From Thermococcus argininiproducens (GTDB lineage Archaea; Methanobacteriota_B; Thermococci; Thermococcales; Thermococcaceae): DNA of 64,000 nucleotides. Below, in pieces: positions 15,962 through 24,732 of the stretch (the first letter of the stretch is position 1; each line of letters begins with the position of its first letter). Both the position numbers and the translations under genes were made by a program. Location: contig NZ_CP080572.1 in NCBI RefSeq assembly GCF_023746595.1, positions 1,782,530 to 1,846,529 on the forward strand, read 5' to 3'. The notes beneath the pieces are model-generated. The model was given only the letters and a program-made list of their open reading frames with translations. It made no database searches and had not been told where the DNA came from.

Positions 15962-17245
15962 GTGGTTAGAGAAACTTGGGGAAGTAGAGTAGGGTTTGTT
16001 GCAGCAGCTGTAGGAAGTGCAGTAGGCTTAGGAAACATCTGGATGTTTCCCATGCGAACTGGCCTCTACGGTGGAGCGGCCTTCTTGATACCGTATCTTA
16101 TTTTATTGTTTGCTGTTGGAGTGGTTGGACTTACAGTAGAGTGGACTCTCGGAAGAGCAACAAAAGGAGGACCAATAGAAGCATTCGCAAAAGCATTACC
16201 TGGCGGAAAATACCTTGGATTGCTAGTAAACGTGATAATGATAATGATATTTGCATTCTATTCCCTAGTACTTGGCTGGATACTCCGGTATTTTATAGCC
16301 TCACTTACTGGAGAGCTAGCGGGGGTTAATCCAGGAGCGTTCTTTGATACTTTAGCCTTCAGTAAAGAAGCAATATTATGGCAGTTTATTGTAATAGCGA
16401 TAACAGTAGGCATAGTTGCTATGGGAGTTCAGAAAGGTATTGAACGGGCCAACAAGATAATGATGCCTGCATTGTTTGTGCTCCTTATTATACTGACGAT
16501 AAGAAGTATTACTCTACCTAATGCTTATGAAGGGCTTAAATTTTACCTATTACCTGACTGGAGCAAAGTTATGAGTGGAAAGACATGGATGATAGCTCTA
16601 TCACAAATGTTCTTCTCATTGAGTGTCCTTGGAACTACAATGGTAGTCTATGGAAGCTACCTAAAGGAAAGTGATGACATACCTCTCTCGGCAATAGCAA
16701 CAGCCTTTGGAGATACAGCTGTGGCTGTCACAGCTGGTTTCTTAATATTCCCAGCAGTGTTTTCATTTGGGCTTGAACCAACAGCAGGACCAGGACTAAT
16801 TTTTGTCACACTTCCCATGGTCTTCCAAAAAATGCCAGGAGGAATACTTTTTGGCGCATTGTTCTTCCTGTTGTTAATATTCGCTGGATTGTCATCAACA
16901 GTCTCAATGCTTGAGGTATACGTGGATTCAGCAATAACAAAGCTCAACTTGAACAGAAGAAACGCCTCAATTCTTCTAGGTCTCTTAACATTTATAGTGG
17001 GAGCCCCTTCGGCACTCAATCCTTCATACTTTGAATGGCTGATTAACATCTCAACCGTTTATATAGGGCCATTAGGAGCTCTTATAGCTGCTTTAGCATT
17101 GATAAGGCTCGGAGTAGAAAAAGCTTACGAGGAAGTCAGAAAAAGTGCACTCATAGAAATTCCAGGAATTTGGAAACCTTGGGTGAAATACCTGTACCCA
17201 ATAGTGATAGTAGTGATATACATTTCACAGTTTATACTGGGGTGA
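15962..17245 (+). CDS. Sodium-dependent amino-acid transporter (NSS/SNF family)
   Basis: A protein of about 427 residues with around 11 transmembrane helices in the LeuT fold. The NSS signature is clear in helix 1: VGFVAAAVGSAVGLGNIWMF, followed by GGAAFLIPY. It uses the sodium gradient to import amino acids; NSS members in prokaryotes carry leucine, tryptophan, tyrosine, methionine or alanine. The GTG at 15962 is chosen because GGGGGTG lies about six bases upstream; a TTG at 15947 would add five residues. A tiny partner protein follows four bases after the stop, and a Trp-rich leader ORF precedes it, so an aromatic substrate is possible but unproven. Confidence 0.92.
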   Translation: MVRETWGSRVGFVAAAVGSAVGLGNIWMFPMRTGLYGGAAFLIPYLILLFAVGVVGLTVEWTLGRATKGGPIEAFAKALPGGKYLGLLVNVIMIMIFAFYSLVLGWILRYFIASLTGELAGVNPGAFFDTLAFSKEAILWQFIVIAITVGIVAMGVQKGIERANKIMMPALFVLLIILTIRSITLPNAYEGLKFYLLPDWSKVMSGKTWMIALSQMFFSLSVLGTTMVVYGSYLKESDDIPLSAIATAFGDTAVAVTAGFLIFPAVFSFGLEPTAGPGLIFVTLPMVFQKMPGGILFGALFFLLLIFAGLSSTVSMLEVYVDSAITKLNLNRRNASILLGLLTFIVGAPSALNPSYFEWLINISTVYIGPLGALIAALALIRLGVEKAYEEVRKSALIEIPGIWKPWVKYLYPIVIVVIYISQFILG

Positions 17246-17249
17246 GAGA

Positions 17250-17351
17250 ATGAGCACGGTTTATATAATAGCACTCTTCGTGGTCCTCATAATATACGGA
17301 CCTCTCATATGGGCCCTCTATAAGCTCTCGAAGGCAGGCTCTGCCTCTTAA
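17250..17351 (+). CDS. MetS-like small subunit of the NSS transporter (33 residues)
   Basis: A 33-residue, single-helix protein beginning MSTVYIIALFVVLIIYGPLI and ending LYKLSKAGSAS. It begins four bases after the transporter stop codon with GGTGAGAG as ribosome site. Tiny one-helix proteins encoded directly after 11-helix NSS transporters (MetS of the Corynebacterium MetPS methionine/alanine system) are required for transport in bacteria. The helix ends in a Trp-Ala-Leu-Tyr-Lys stretch like those proteins. Position, size and topology support the call; sequence similarity is by eye. Confidence 0.75.
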   Translation: MSTVYIIALFVVLIIYGPLIWALYKLSKAGSAS

Positions 17352-17372
17352 TTTTTCTTTTGGTGAACACAA

Positions 17373-18416
17373 ATGACACTAAAAAGGCTTTCCAAAATAG
17401 AAGATGATTATGCAAAAGACCTGCCAAAGGGCAACTATTTGGATTGTGCATTAGGCCATAACCCATTCGGATGTTCTCCTAGAGTATTAGAAGGAATCAC
17501 AAGAGTAAACCCTCAAGACATCTATCTTTATCCTTCCGGAGAAGAAAGGCTCAAGGAATCTATCGCAGAATACTGGGGAAACCTAAGTAAAGAGGAAATC
17601 TTTCTTGGAGCCGGGTCAATGGGATGCTTACAAATGATCAACAAGCTATTAACCAAAGGGTCCGTGGTTTTAGGCTACGCTCCGCAATTCTTACCCTACA
17701 TTAACGATGCAATAGCAAATGGTGCAGTTTATGAATACGTCCCTCTTAAGGAAGAAGATGAATTTAGTATCGATGTTAATGAGATAATAAATAACATAAC
17801 TAAGAAAACAACCTTCATTTATGTTGACAATCCCCATAACCCCACAGGACAGGTTTTATCTTTAAAAGATATCAAAGATATTGTAGAAGAAGCAGAGAAA
17901 AAAGGTGCACTTGTAATAGTTGATGAGGCCTTTGGAGACTTTATGCCAAAAAAGAACTCTGCAATAAGCCTTGAAAATGAGAATATTATAGTTACAAGGT
18001 CGTTCTCAAAGGGGTTTGGACTTGCTGGTCTAAGAATCGGGTATTGCATAGCCAGAGGAGAGATACGGAGAACTTTAACAAAAATTCACCTCCCATTTTC
18101 CACAACTATGCTCTCAATAAAAGCAGCAGTTCTTGCTTTGGAGGATAAGGACTTCTTAAAAACAGTTATAGAGGGGGTGAAAAGTAATAAAGCAAGGCTA
18201 ATAAAGTTCCTAAAGAAAGAGTTTTGTATAGCAAAAACCCACAAAGCTACCCCTATTTTTCTCTGTGGGAGAGAAAGTGATACATACTCCTACTTTTTAG
18301 AAAGAGGCATTGTAACAGTGCCTGGAGGTGAGTTCATCAACTTAGACAATTCTTACATCCGAATAAGAGTGCCAAGCGATGTTGAAGAGTTTTTAAAAAG
18401 AGTTACTTCAACTTAA
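17373..18416 (+). CDS. PLP-dependent aminotransferase, HisC/CobD-like (class I/II)
   Basis: A 347-residue fold-type I aminotransferase. It has LDCALGHNPFGCSP at the N-terminus (cf. LNxNENP in HisC), DNPHNPTGQV (about 149-158), VDEAFGDF (about 181-188) and the PLP lysine in TRSFSKGFGLAGLRIGY (about 208-224). This resembles histidinol-phosphate aminotransferase and threonine-phosphate decarboxylase. No his or cobalamin-synthesis genes are nearby. It lies 21 bases after the NSS small-subunit gene, so it may be co-transcribed with the amino-acid importer and act on the imported substrate. Its 3' end overlaps the convergent methyltransferase gene by 14 bases. Confidence 0.8.
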   Translation: MTLKRLSKIEDDYAKDLPKGNYLDCALGHNPFGCSPRVLEGITRVNPQDIYLYPSGEERLKESIAEYWGNLSKEEIFLGAGSMGCLQMINKLLTKGSVVLGYAPQFLPYINDAIANGAVYEYVPLKEEDEFSIDVNEIINNITKKTTFIYVDNPHNPTGQVLSLKDIKDIVEEAEKKGALVIVDEAFGDFMPKKNSAISLENENIIVTRSFSKGFGLAGLRIGYCIARGEIRRTLTKIHLPFSTTMLSIKAAVLALEDKDFLKTVIEGVKSNKARLIKFLKKEFCIAKTHKATPIFLCGRESDTYSYFLERGIVTVPGGEFINLDNSYIRIRVPSDVEEFLKRVTST

Positions 18417-19647
18417 GTTTTATAACAGCTTCAATATGAGAAGTATGAGGGAACATATCAATCAAGACCGCATCCTCAATTTCATAAGTTTCTCTTAAAT
18501 GTTTATAATCTCTCACAAACGCCTGTGGATTGCAAGAGATGTAAATTAGATTATTTACTTTGCTTTTTGCTATCAGCTTAACTGCTTCTTTTAACCCTTT
18601 TCGAGGAGGATCCACAATGACAGTATCATAATCTCCTATTTCAACATCCTTCACATCTCCTACTGAAAACCTAGCATCTACCCCATTAATTTCGGCATTT
18701 TTGTTTGCTATCTCAACTGCAAGTGAATTTATTTCAATCCCTTCAACTCTAAGGCCTCTTTTTGCTAGGTAGATTCCAAAAGTGCCCACGCCAGCATAGA
18801 GATCAAATACGCTTTCGCCTTCTATGAAATCCCATACTGCTTTCAAAAGAAGACGAGTAGCATAGGAGTTTGTCTGGAAAAAGCTATTAGGGTGGATTAG
18901 ATACATAACATCCCCAATTTTTTCTCTTATGTAGGGAGAGCCACCTACAAGGACCGGGGTGCCCCTAGGATCGTCCTTACTATCATCTTTAAAACTCCAA
19001 TAAATGGAGCCCGCAAAATCGAAGTAATCGATAAAACTTGAAGGCACTTCTTTGATGTGGGCAATCATATTTACCATAATGTCTCCTGTGAATTTCCCTT
19101 CTCTAACGGAAAGATAGTGTATCTCACCAAATTTTTGCTTTGAATCCCATGGCATGAGTCTTTCCTCTTTCATGAACTTCTTCAATGTAAGCAAGAATTT
19201 CGACGTTTTGTTCGAGAAAATAGGACATTCCTTCACCTCTACAACATTCTGGGATTCCCTCTGTTTAAATCCAATTCCTCTAGTAGAAACTATAAAGTTG
19301 CTAATATTTCTAAAACCCCAGATTTTCGGTGATCCTTTTATTGGAGCTTCTATTCCAGTGGCCTTCCTAAAAAGCTCATTTTTTAGATTAAGTTGCTCTT
19401 GATATTTTATATGCTGCCAAAAACAACCTCCACATCTTTCAAAATGAGAACATCGCGGTCTCTGTCTTAGATGCGATTCTTCAATGATTTCAAACTCTCT
19501 AGCTATGTATCTCCCGAATCGTCTGAATGTTTTTCTAACTTCCACTAAATCACCAATTACAGTAAAAGGTACATGGACCGGTTTTTGAAGATCCAATACT
19601 CCGTATCCATCAAAACTTATTTGCGTTATATATCCTCGCCCTTTCAT
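18403..19647 (-). CDS. TrmA/RumA-type RNA (uracil-5-)-methyltransferase
   Basis: A SAM-dependent RNA m5U methyltransferase of about 414 residues. An N-terminal TRAM-like domain (GRGYITQISFDGYGVL) precedes an Fe-S cysteine set (RCSHFERCGGCFWQ plus a later VKECPIF), then the Rossmann domain with DLYAGVGTFGIYLA, VDPPRKGL and the catalytic cysteine in YISCNP. Pyrococcus has two such enzymes, one making m5U54 in tRNA and one acting on 23S rRNA; the sequence seen does not decide between them. An ATG at 19647 is used, although a GTG three codons upstream is possible. Confidence 0.88.
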   Translation of the reverse strand: MKGRGYITQISFDGYGVLDLQKPVHVPFTVIGDLVEVRKTFRRFGRYIAREFEIIEESHLRQRPRCSHFERCGGCFWQHIKYQEQLNLKNELFRKATGIEAPIKGSPKIWGFRNISNFIVSTRGIGFKQRESQNVVEVKECPIFSNKTSKFLLTLKKFMKEERLMPWDSKQKFGEIHYLSVREGKFTGDIMVNMIAHIKEVPSSFIDYFDFAGSIYWSFKDDSKDDPRGTPVLVGGSPYIREKIGDVMYLIHPNSFFQTNSYATRLLLKAVWDFIEGESVFDLYAGVGTFGIYLAKRGLRVEGIEINSLAVEIANKNAEINGVDARFSVGDVKDVEIGDYDTVIVDPPRKGLKEAVKLIAKSKVNNLIYISCNPQAFVRDYKHLRETYEIEDAVLIDMFPHTSHIEAVIKLKLK

Positions 19648-19658
19648 CTCTCTCACTA

Positions 19659-19994
19659 CTAACCAAACTCTATCTCATTTTTAAACTCCTCGCTTGTGAT
19701 CAGAACAAGAACAATAGCTGCCAAAAAGGTTAGACTTACTGAAGCGGGTTCAAAACTTACCAAAATCCAAATTATACCAAATATTAAGTCAAGAAGGGTT
19801 ATATACGTGCCAACTTGTATAACGATTTCTACACTCCCCAAAACCCCAAAAAGAACCAGAAAGTGAACTAAAGCTATGGCCATAAACCCAATTGCAACTG
19901 ATTTTTCTTCCACACTTAGAAGGGCCATTCCCACAAAATATGCTCCCATTAGAAAAAAGAAAAGAGAAACAATAGACTTAATTCTCATTTTCAT
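19659..19994 (-). CDS. Hypothetical membrane protein, four helices
   Basis: A 111-residue protein with four hydrophobic segments (about 8-25, 32-52, 58-78 and 80-98) and short charged ends. No family was recognised. The ATG at 19994 follows a GGGGG stretch. It sits between the GDT1-like gene and the methyltransferase gene with a gap of 15 bases to the first, so it could be co-transcribed with either. Confidence 0.6.
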   Translation of the reverse strand: MKMRIKSIVSLFFFLMGAYFVGMALLSVEEKSVAIGFMAIALVHFLVLFGVLGSVEIVIQVGTYITLLDLIFGIIWILVSFEPASVSLTFLAAIVLVLITSEEFKNEIEFG

Positions 19995-20009
19995 GACCCC
20001 CTAGTCATC

Positions 20010-20273
20010 TCACAACTTTCCAAAGATCATTAAAATCCCAAAAAGGATAAAAAGCAATCCTGCTCCCTTATGAATAACCTCTAATGGCAAGGCATCTCCA
20101 ATTTTGTCTCCAACAAAGGCACCTATAAGATTCACAAAAGCTAGCCCCAATATGGCTCCAAGAAATGCTTTCATCCATCCATATTTGGAAGCAAATGCCA
20201 TAGTAGCAAGCTGTGTCTTATCACCTAATTCAGCGAGAAATATCGCAATGAAAACATAGAGAATTTCTTTCAT
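20010..20273 (-). CDS. Half-size GDT1/TMEM165 (UPF0016) cation transporter
   Basis: An 87-residue membrane protein with three helices and one copy of the UPF0016 signature, AELGDKTQLATMAFASKY (residues 14-31). Eukaryotic GDT1/TMEM165 and bacterial MneA proteins have two such repeats and exchange Mn2+ or Ca2+ for protons. A single-repeat protein would have to act as a dimer, as proposed for ancestral family members. The ATG at 20273 has GAGGTGA upstream. Confidence 0.82.
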   Translation of the reverse strand: MKEILYVFIAIFLAELGDKTQLATMAFASKYGWMKAFLGAILGLAFVNLIGAFVGDKIGDALPLEVIHKGAGLLFILFGILMIFGKL

Positions 20274-20306
20274 TTGTTATCACCTCGAATAAAAGGAATT
20301 GAAAAA

Positions 20307-21482
20307 TCAAAGACCTTCAAGAACTTTTTTCATTCGTGATATTGCCTCTAATAGGTTTTCTTGTTTTGTGGCATAGCTTATTCTTATGTATCCCTCACCA
20401 TTGGGCCCAAATGCTGTTCCTGGAATTACTACTACTCCAGCTTTATCTAAAAGCCACTCCGCAAACTCCTCACTTTTCATTCCAGTCTCCCTTATGTTAG
20501 CAAAGACATAAAATGCTCCCTTTGGCTCAAACGCCTTTATGTATGGAACCTCTTTCAACTTCTCTAGAACAAGCCTCCGTCTCTTTGCGTATTCTTTTCT
20601 CATATTTTCTACAGCCTTCCAGCTTGCTTCTTCCCTAAGTGCAGCAACACCAGCAATCTGGACAAATGAAGCAACATTTCCAATGATATAAGCATGGAGC
20701 TTTATCATGTCTCTGATGATCTCTTCAGGAGCAATTGTAAAGCCCAAACGCCACCCAGTCATGGCGAATGTTTTTGAAAAGCTGTTTGCGAGTATTGTGT
20801 TATCTGGAGCATATTTTATCATTGGTATATGCTTTGCCCCATCATAAAGGAAATGCTCATACGGTTCATCACTAAGAATATAAATGTTATAGTCCTGAGC
20901 AATATCTGCAATGGCTTTAGCTATATCTTCATCTAGAGTTGCTCCAGTAGGGTTGTTTGGGTAGTTGAGAACTATCATTCTTGTTTTCTTAGTAATCAGC
21001 TCGAGGAGCTCATCTGGGTCTGGTTGGAAATCATTTTCTTCTCTCAATGGCAATCTAATAGCTTTTGCCTCGGCTACTTTTGCATCTTCAGCATAACACA
21101 CAAATGCTGGATCAGGAATTATTACTTCATCTCCGTCTTCTAATAGACTCTCAAATGCCAGATAAGTGGCTTCATAAGCCCCAGCAGTTACGAGAACATT
21201 TTGAACTGGGATCTCGATACCATGATGATCAGCATAATACTCTGAGATTGCATTCCTTAATTCTGGGACTCCTGCATTGGGAGTATAATGAGTCCATCCT
21301 TCATCAAGTGCTCTTTTTGCAGCATCTTTTATGTTTTGAGGAGTATCAAAATCAGGTTCACCTATCCCCAAAGAGATTACATTTTCCATTTTCGAAGCCC
21401 TTTCAAAGAGCTCCCTAATCTTTGACCTTTGAATTAGATTTATACGATTTGCTACAAAATACTTATGCTTCCTATAACGCAT
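20307..21482 (-). CDS. Class I aminotransferase (aspartate/aromatic type)
   Basis: A 391-residue PLP enzyme of aminotransferase class I. Conserved elements are SLGIGEPDFDTP (about 37-48), YPNNPTGATL (about 174-183), ILSDEPYEHFLYDG (about 202-215), the PLP-lysine motif SFSKTFAMTGWRLGF (about 235-249) and a C-terminal arginine in GYIRISYA. It transfers amino groups between amino acids and 2-oxoglutarate, supplying keto acids to the ferredoxin oxidoreductases. Thermococcales have several paralogues with aspartate, aromatic or alanine preference; the substrate cannot be fixed here. GGAGGGATGA precedes the ATG, and a TTTATAA TATA box lies near 21524-21534. Confidence 0.9.
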   Translation of the reverse strand: MRYRKHKYFVANRINLIQRSKIRELFERASKMENVISLGIGEPDFDTPQNIKDAAKRALDEGWTHYTPNAGVPELRNAISEYYADHHGIEIPVQNVLVTAGAYEATYLAFESLLEDGDEVIIPDPAFVCYAEDAKVAEAKAIRLPLREENDFQPDPDELLELITKKTRMIVLNYPNNPTGATLDEDIAKAIADIAQDYNIYILSDEPYEHFLYDGAKHIPMIKYAPDNTILANSFSKTFAMTGWRLGFTIAPEEIIRDMIKLHAYIIGNVASFVQIAGVAALREEASWKAVENMRKEYAKRRRLVLEKLKEVPYIKAFEPKGAFYVFANIRETGMKSEEFAEWLLDKAGVVVIPGTAFGPNGEGYIRISYATKQENLLEAISRMKKVLEGL

Positions 21483-21617
21483 AATTCATCCCTCCAGATG
21501 GCATTTATGAGTGAGGAGGAGTTCTTATAAATTTATCGAAAAGAAAGCTTCAGTTTTGAGCACAGAAATACAAAAATTCTCAAAATTATGGTTATGAATA
21601 CACATAATTAGACAATA

Positions 21618-22040
21618 TTAGAGCACATCCACCAAAGCAGCGCGCTCGAAAAGCTCTTTTACTTTTTCTTCCTCACAATCTACAATCGGGAGTTCCTTTG
21701 CAGATGTTTTTATAACTATATCCCTCAAATCCTCTTCTGCATGTTCCCCAATAGCCACAAGGAAATTTTCTCCTTCTTTCGCTCCAACTTGTGATATGGC
21801 ATCTTTTATCTGAAGTGTTCCACTTGCTCTCAGGAGAATCTCCCCCTTAACTGTCTTGGCTTTGTTTGTGCCTCTTTCAAAGGATCTTAGTGCTAATATT
21901 GTAGCAAATGCTACTTGTTCCCAACATTTAATATTCAATATTTGAACATTATTGGGAAGTATTTCAAAAATCGAGGTAATATTTTCAATCAGAATTTTTG
22001 CAATTACAATCCTCTTGTTATCGTATCTCAGCACTTTCAT
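21618..22040 (-). CDS. cgi121: KEOPS complex subunit Cgi121
   Basis: A protein of about 140 residues with family features CWEQVAFATILALRSFERGT (about 38-57) and EILLRASGTLQIKDAIS (about 66-82). Cgi121 is a KEOPS subunit that binds the tRNA acceptor end and helps Kae1 make t6A37. Kae1-Bud32 is not in the window, but the Pcc1 subunit gene is at 30482-30724. The start is the ATG at 22040, preceded by GGGGGATG, rather than an upstream in-frame start at 22052. Confidence 0.85.
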   Translation of the reverse strand: MKVLRYDNKRIVIAKILIENITSIFEILPNNVQILNIKCWEQVAFATILALRSFERGTNKAKTVKGEILLRASGTLQIKDAISQVGAKEGENFLVAIGEHAEEDLRDIVIKTSAKELPIVDCEEEKVKELFERAALVDVL

Positions 22041-22067
22041 TACATCCCCCAAAAGTGATTTATTCGT

Positions 22068-22199
22068 TATTTATTAAAGTTTTTGTTTATACAGAAGTGT
22101 GTAGTCATTTAAAAAATTTAATTTTATGGCCTATTTTTTAAAAATTTTTTGAAATTAATAATATGACAGTATTAAATCACAGACAAAAAGTATTTAACT
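22068..22199. promoter_or_regulatory. Divergent promoters of cgi121 and the RHH-ftsZ operon
   Basis: This A+T-rich divergent gap holds a TAATAAATAA element on the minus strand (22068-22077) for cgi121 and, on the plus strand, CAAAAA followed by GTATTTAAC (22185-22199) for the ribbon-helix-helix/ftsZ pair. Blocks of T and A tracts between 22110 and 22160 could bind chromatin proteins or the RHH regulator; no clear inverted repeat was seen. Confidence 0.4.
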
Positions 22200-22249
22200 A
22201 ATTAAAACAACATATTCATTAGCTACGCTCATGTATAGGTGAGACTACC

Positions 22250-22441
22250 ATGGCCAAAATGAAAATCATCAGTGTACAACTACCACAAGGACTCATAAAT
22301 GCCCTTGACAGTTTAGTTAGGAGAGGAGTCTACCCTAACAGAAGTGAAGCAATTCGAGAGGCTATCAGAGAACTAGTAAAAAAAGAACTCTACGTCACTG
22401 AGTCAGAAGAAAGGAGAATACCAGAATACGTGGTCAAATAA
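22250..22441 (+). CDS. Ribbon-helix-helix (CopG-type) regulator upstream of ftsZ
   Basis: A 63-residue RHH protein: strand KIISVQLPQGLI, then helices LDSLVRRGVYPNRSEAIREA and IRELVKKEL. RHH dimers bind DNA through the paired N-terminal strands. The gene ends 19 bases before ftsZ and shares its promoter. In haloarchaea the short RHH protein CdrS is co-transcribed with ftsZ2 and controls cell-division genes, so a CdrS-like role is likely; autoregulation would be typical. Confidence 0.88.
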   Translation: MAKMKIISVQLPQGLINALDSLVRRGVYPNRSEAIREAIRELVKKELYVTESEERRIPEYVVK

Positions 22442-22460
22442 AATTATCGGGGTGATATAA

Positions 22461-23708
22461 ATGGTGTTTAAGATATTAGAACAAGCCGGTATTAATTTAG
22501 ATATAAATAACAATGATGACAAAATCCAAGAAACCCTCAGTGATCTAGATGTCTCTAAAGCTTTCATTAAAATAGCAATAATAGGCATTGGTGGCTCTGG
22601 GAACAATACTATCACAAGACTTTACGAATTAGGCGTAGAAGGAGCAGAACTGATAGCAATGAACACTGACGCTCAACACTTGGCAAGGACAAAAGCACAC
22701 AGGAAAATTCTTCTTGGAAAGAATATAACTCATGGAAAAGGATCTGGTGGAAACCCAAGAATAGGGTATTTGGCCGCAGAGGCCAGTAGAGATGAAATTG
22801 CTGATGTTGTTAGAGACGTGGATCTCGTATTTTTGACTGCTGGAATGGGTAATGGTACTGGAACTGGAGCAGCGCCGGTAGTTGCAAAAATAATAAAAGA
22901 AGAAGCTAGAAATGGTGGGAGAATTCAAGAGCCACTCATTGTAAGTGTTGTGACATATCCATTCAGGAATGAAGGAACAAAAAGAATCGAAAAAGCAAAA
23001 GCTGGGATACAAGCCCTGCTTAAATACTCTGATACTGTAGTGATAATAGAAAATGATAAACTTCTTGAACTTGTACCAAAATTACCGATCTCCGCAGCAT
23101 TCAGATTTGCAGATGAGATAATAGCAAGAATGGTCAAAGGTATTACAGAGACAATAATGCTCCCTTCTATGGTTAATATTGATTTTGCCGACGTTTATAG
23201 TGTTATGAAAAATGGTGGAGCAGCGTTGATTGGAATTGGTGAGAGTGATTCTAATAGAAGGGCTGTTGACGCAATAAACAATGCACTAAACAACAAAATG
23301 CTTGAAGTTGAGTTCGGAAGCGGCGAATCTGCACTAGTTCACTTTACAGTCGGACCAGATGTCAGTCTTGGAGAGATAAACGATGCGATGCAGATAGTCT
23401 ATGAAAAGCTTGGAGCAAAATCCGAAATAAAATGGGGCGCGAGAATCGACAAAGAGCTTGGAAAGGTCGTTAGAGCAATGGTTATAATGACAGGAGTTAG
23501 ATCTCCACACATCCTCAGTAGTGATATACACGCACTTAGCGAGGAAGACAACATAATAATATCAAATCCAATAGATAGGAGAATAAATAAGGACTCAGAA
23601 CTCGAGAACCTCTTTGACAGGGTTTCGGGTGAAAAGAAAAGAAGTGTCGGAGCAAATCCAATAGTTGAGAGAATCTTAGACGGAGCTATAGATTACGATT
23701 TAAGTTAA
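22461..23708 (+). CDS. ftsZ: Cell division protein FtsZ
   Basis: A 415-residue tubulin-superfamily GTPase. An N-terminal extension of about 35 residues precedes the Rossmann core [13 protein letters not shown] (38-50), the tubulin signature [12 protein letters not shown] (128-139) and the T7 loop [11 protein letters not shown] (239-249) with Asp241 and Asp244 for GTP hydrolysis on the neighbouring subunit. Residue 131 is Asn where most bacterial FtsZ have Gly. FtsZ polymerises into the division ring. The ATG at 22461 follows GGGGTGAT. It is second in an operon with the RHH regulator. Confidence 0.95.
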   Translation: MVFKILEQAGINLDINNNDDKIQETLSDLDVSKAFIKIAIIGIGGSGNNTITRLYELGVEGAELIAMNTDAQHLARTKAHRKILLGKNITHGKGSGGNPRIGYLAAEASRDEIADVVRDVDLVFLTAGMGNGTGTGAAPVVAKIIKEEARNGGRIQEPLIVSVVTYPFRNEGTKRIEKAKAGIQALLKYSDTVVIIENDKLLELVPKLPISAAFRFADEIIARMVKGITETIMLPSMVNIDFADVYSVMKNGGAALIGIGESDSNRRAVDAINNALNNKMLEVEFGSGESALVHFTVGPDVSLGEINDAMQIVYEKLGAKSEIKWGARIDKELGKVVRAMVIMTGVRSPHILSSDIHALSEEDNIIISNPIDRRINKDSELENLFDRVSGEKKRSVGANPIVERILDGAIDYDLS

Positions 23709-23760
23709 ATCCTCACATTTTTATAATCACCAAAATTTGGTAAAATCAGAGGTGCTAAAA

Positions 23761-24207
23761 TCACTCGCAAAATATCTCTACTATTTTTTGAATTATTTTA
23801 CTAGTTTTGGCAATGTCGCTTTTGTAGGAATAGGGAATTCTTATAACCTCGGCGTTAATACCATTCTTTTTCAGCTCTTCTTTAAGAACATTAATATCGA
23901 AATTCTGATCTGGTCCCAAAGCAATAATATCGGGATTTAGCTTTTTAACTAACTCAAAACTTATACAATCAGGTTCCCCAATAACCACATCATCTACCAT
24001 TTTAAGAGCCTTTAAGACCTCTGCTCTCTCATACATAGAATTTATAGGCATCCTACCTTTTCTTTCCTCAACAGTTTTATCATGTGCCACTATCACTATA
24101 AGTTCATCACCAAGTTCTTTTGCGTGCTGCAAAAAATGGATATGACCCACATGTAGGATATCAAAAACTCCACCTGTAACCACTCTAATCTTCTTCTTTT
24201 CCATCAT
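23761..24207 (-). CDS. ribL: FAD synthase, archaeal RibL type
   Basis: A protein of about 148 residues of the cytidylyltransferase-like nucleotidyltransferase fold, with [20 protein letters not shown] (the HxGH motif) and the archaeal RibL-like [10 protein letters not shown]. RibL transfers AMP from ATP to FMN to make FAD. Glycerol-3-phosphate cytidylyltransferases are close relatives, but length and the GPDQ segment fit RibL. The start is the ATG at 24207 or 24204, overlapping the PUA gene stop (24204), within the operon RNA ligase-DUF4443-PUA-RibL. Confidence 0.85.
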   Translation of the reverse strand: MMEKKKIRVVTGGVFDILHVGHIHFLQHAKELGDELIVIVAHDKTVEERKGRMPINSMYERAEVLKALKMVDDVVIGEPDCISFELVKKLNPDIIALGPDQNFDINVLKEELKKNGINAEVIRIPYSYKSDIAKTSKIIQKIVEIFCE

Positions 24208-24716
24208 AACACCGTCAACTCCCAAATTTTATCCTTTGCATGATGTATCACTTTCACAGCTTTTCCTTTTTTCTTTTCCTTCATAGTTTTTCCATCTAAT
24301 AAAGCTATTCCAATAGCTAAAGGTCTCCCATATTGTTCCTCTACAATAAAAACGAAATCCCCCTCTTTTATTTCTTCATCTGCATCTACTATACCTGGAG
24401 CCATGACATCAGCCCCATTTAGAATATAAGGTACTGCTCCCTGGTCCACAACTACTCTACGTTTCCATTTTCTCAGATCCTCCACATTTGAGATTTCATA
24501 CAAGGCTATAACCAAGGGAAAAATAAGGTCTTCCCTCTTTATAAACCGCGGTTTTTTGTTAACAAAGAGTATCTGAGTTTTTTTATCGAATTCTCCTATT
24601 AGAACCTGATCATTCTTAGATATAAGCTTTTTTGCCACCTCATCTCCAAAAATTTTACTCATATCTTCTATTATCCTCTTAACTTCCTTTTTACTTAAGG
24701 GATGCTTTATCTTCAT
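24204..24716 (-). CDS. PUA-domain RNA-binding protein (MCT-1-like)
   Basis: A 170-residue protein: an N-terminal domain (about 1-75) of the kind preceding archaeal PUA domains, and a PUA domain (about 75-155) with [24 protein letters not shown] and the hallmark [16 protein letters not shown]. Archaeal homologues resemble eukaryotic MCT-1 and the eIF2D N-terminus, which act in translation initiation or recycling; the archaeal role is uncertain. The ATG at 24716 has GAGGTG upstream and is preferred to a start at 24758. It overlaps RibL. Confidence 0.85.
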   Translation of the reverse strand: MKIKHPLSKKEVKRIIEDMSKIFGDEVAKKLISKNDQVLIGEFDKKTQILFVNKKPRFIKREDLIFPLVIALYEISNVEDLRKWKRRVVVDQGAVPYILNGADVMAPGIVDADEEIKEGDFVFIVEEQYGRPLAIGIALLDGKTMKEKKKGKAVKVIHHAKDKIWELTVL

Positions 24717-24732
24717 CTTGAACACCTCAAAT

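Noticed and set aside
16657-17049. Long minus-strand frame inside the NSS transporter gene
   Set aside because: It is antisense to an intact conserved gene and its sequence is Ser/Pro/Lys-rich as expected of a shadow frame.
23729-23741. Palindrome ACCAAAATTTGGT between ftsZ and ribL as a terminator or operator
   Set aside because: Short, low-complexity palindrome without a T run of the usual length; no second copy near the RHH promoter.
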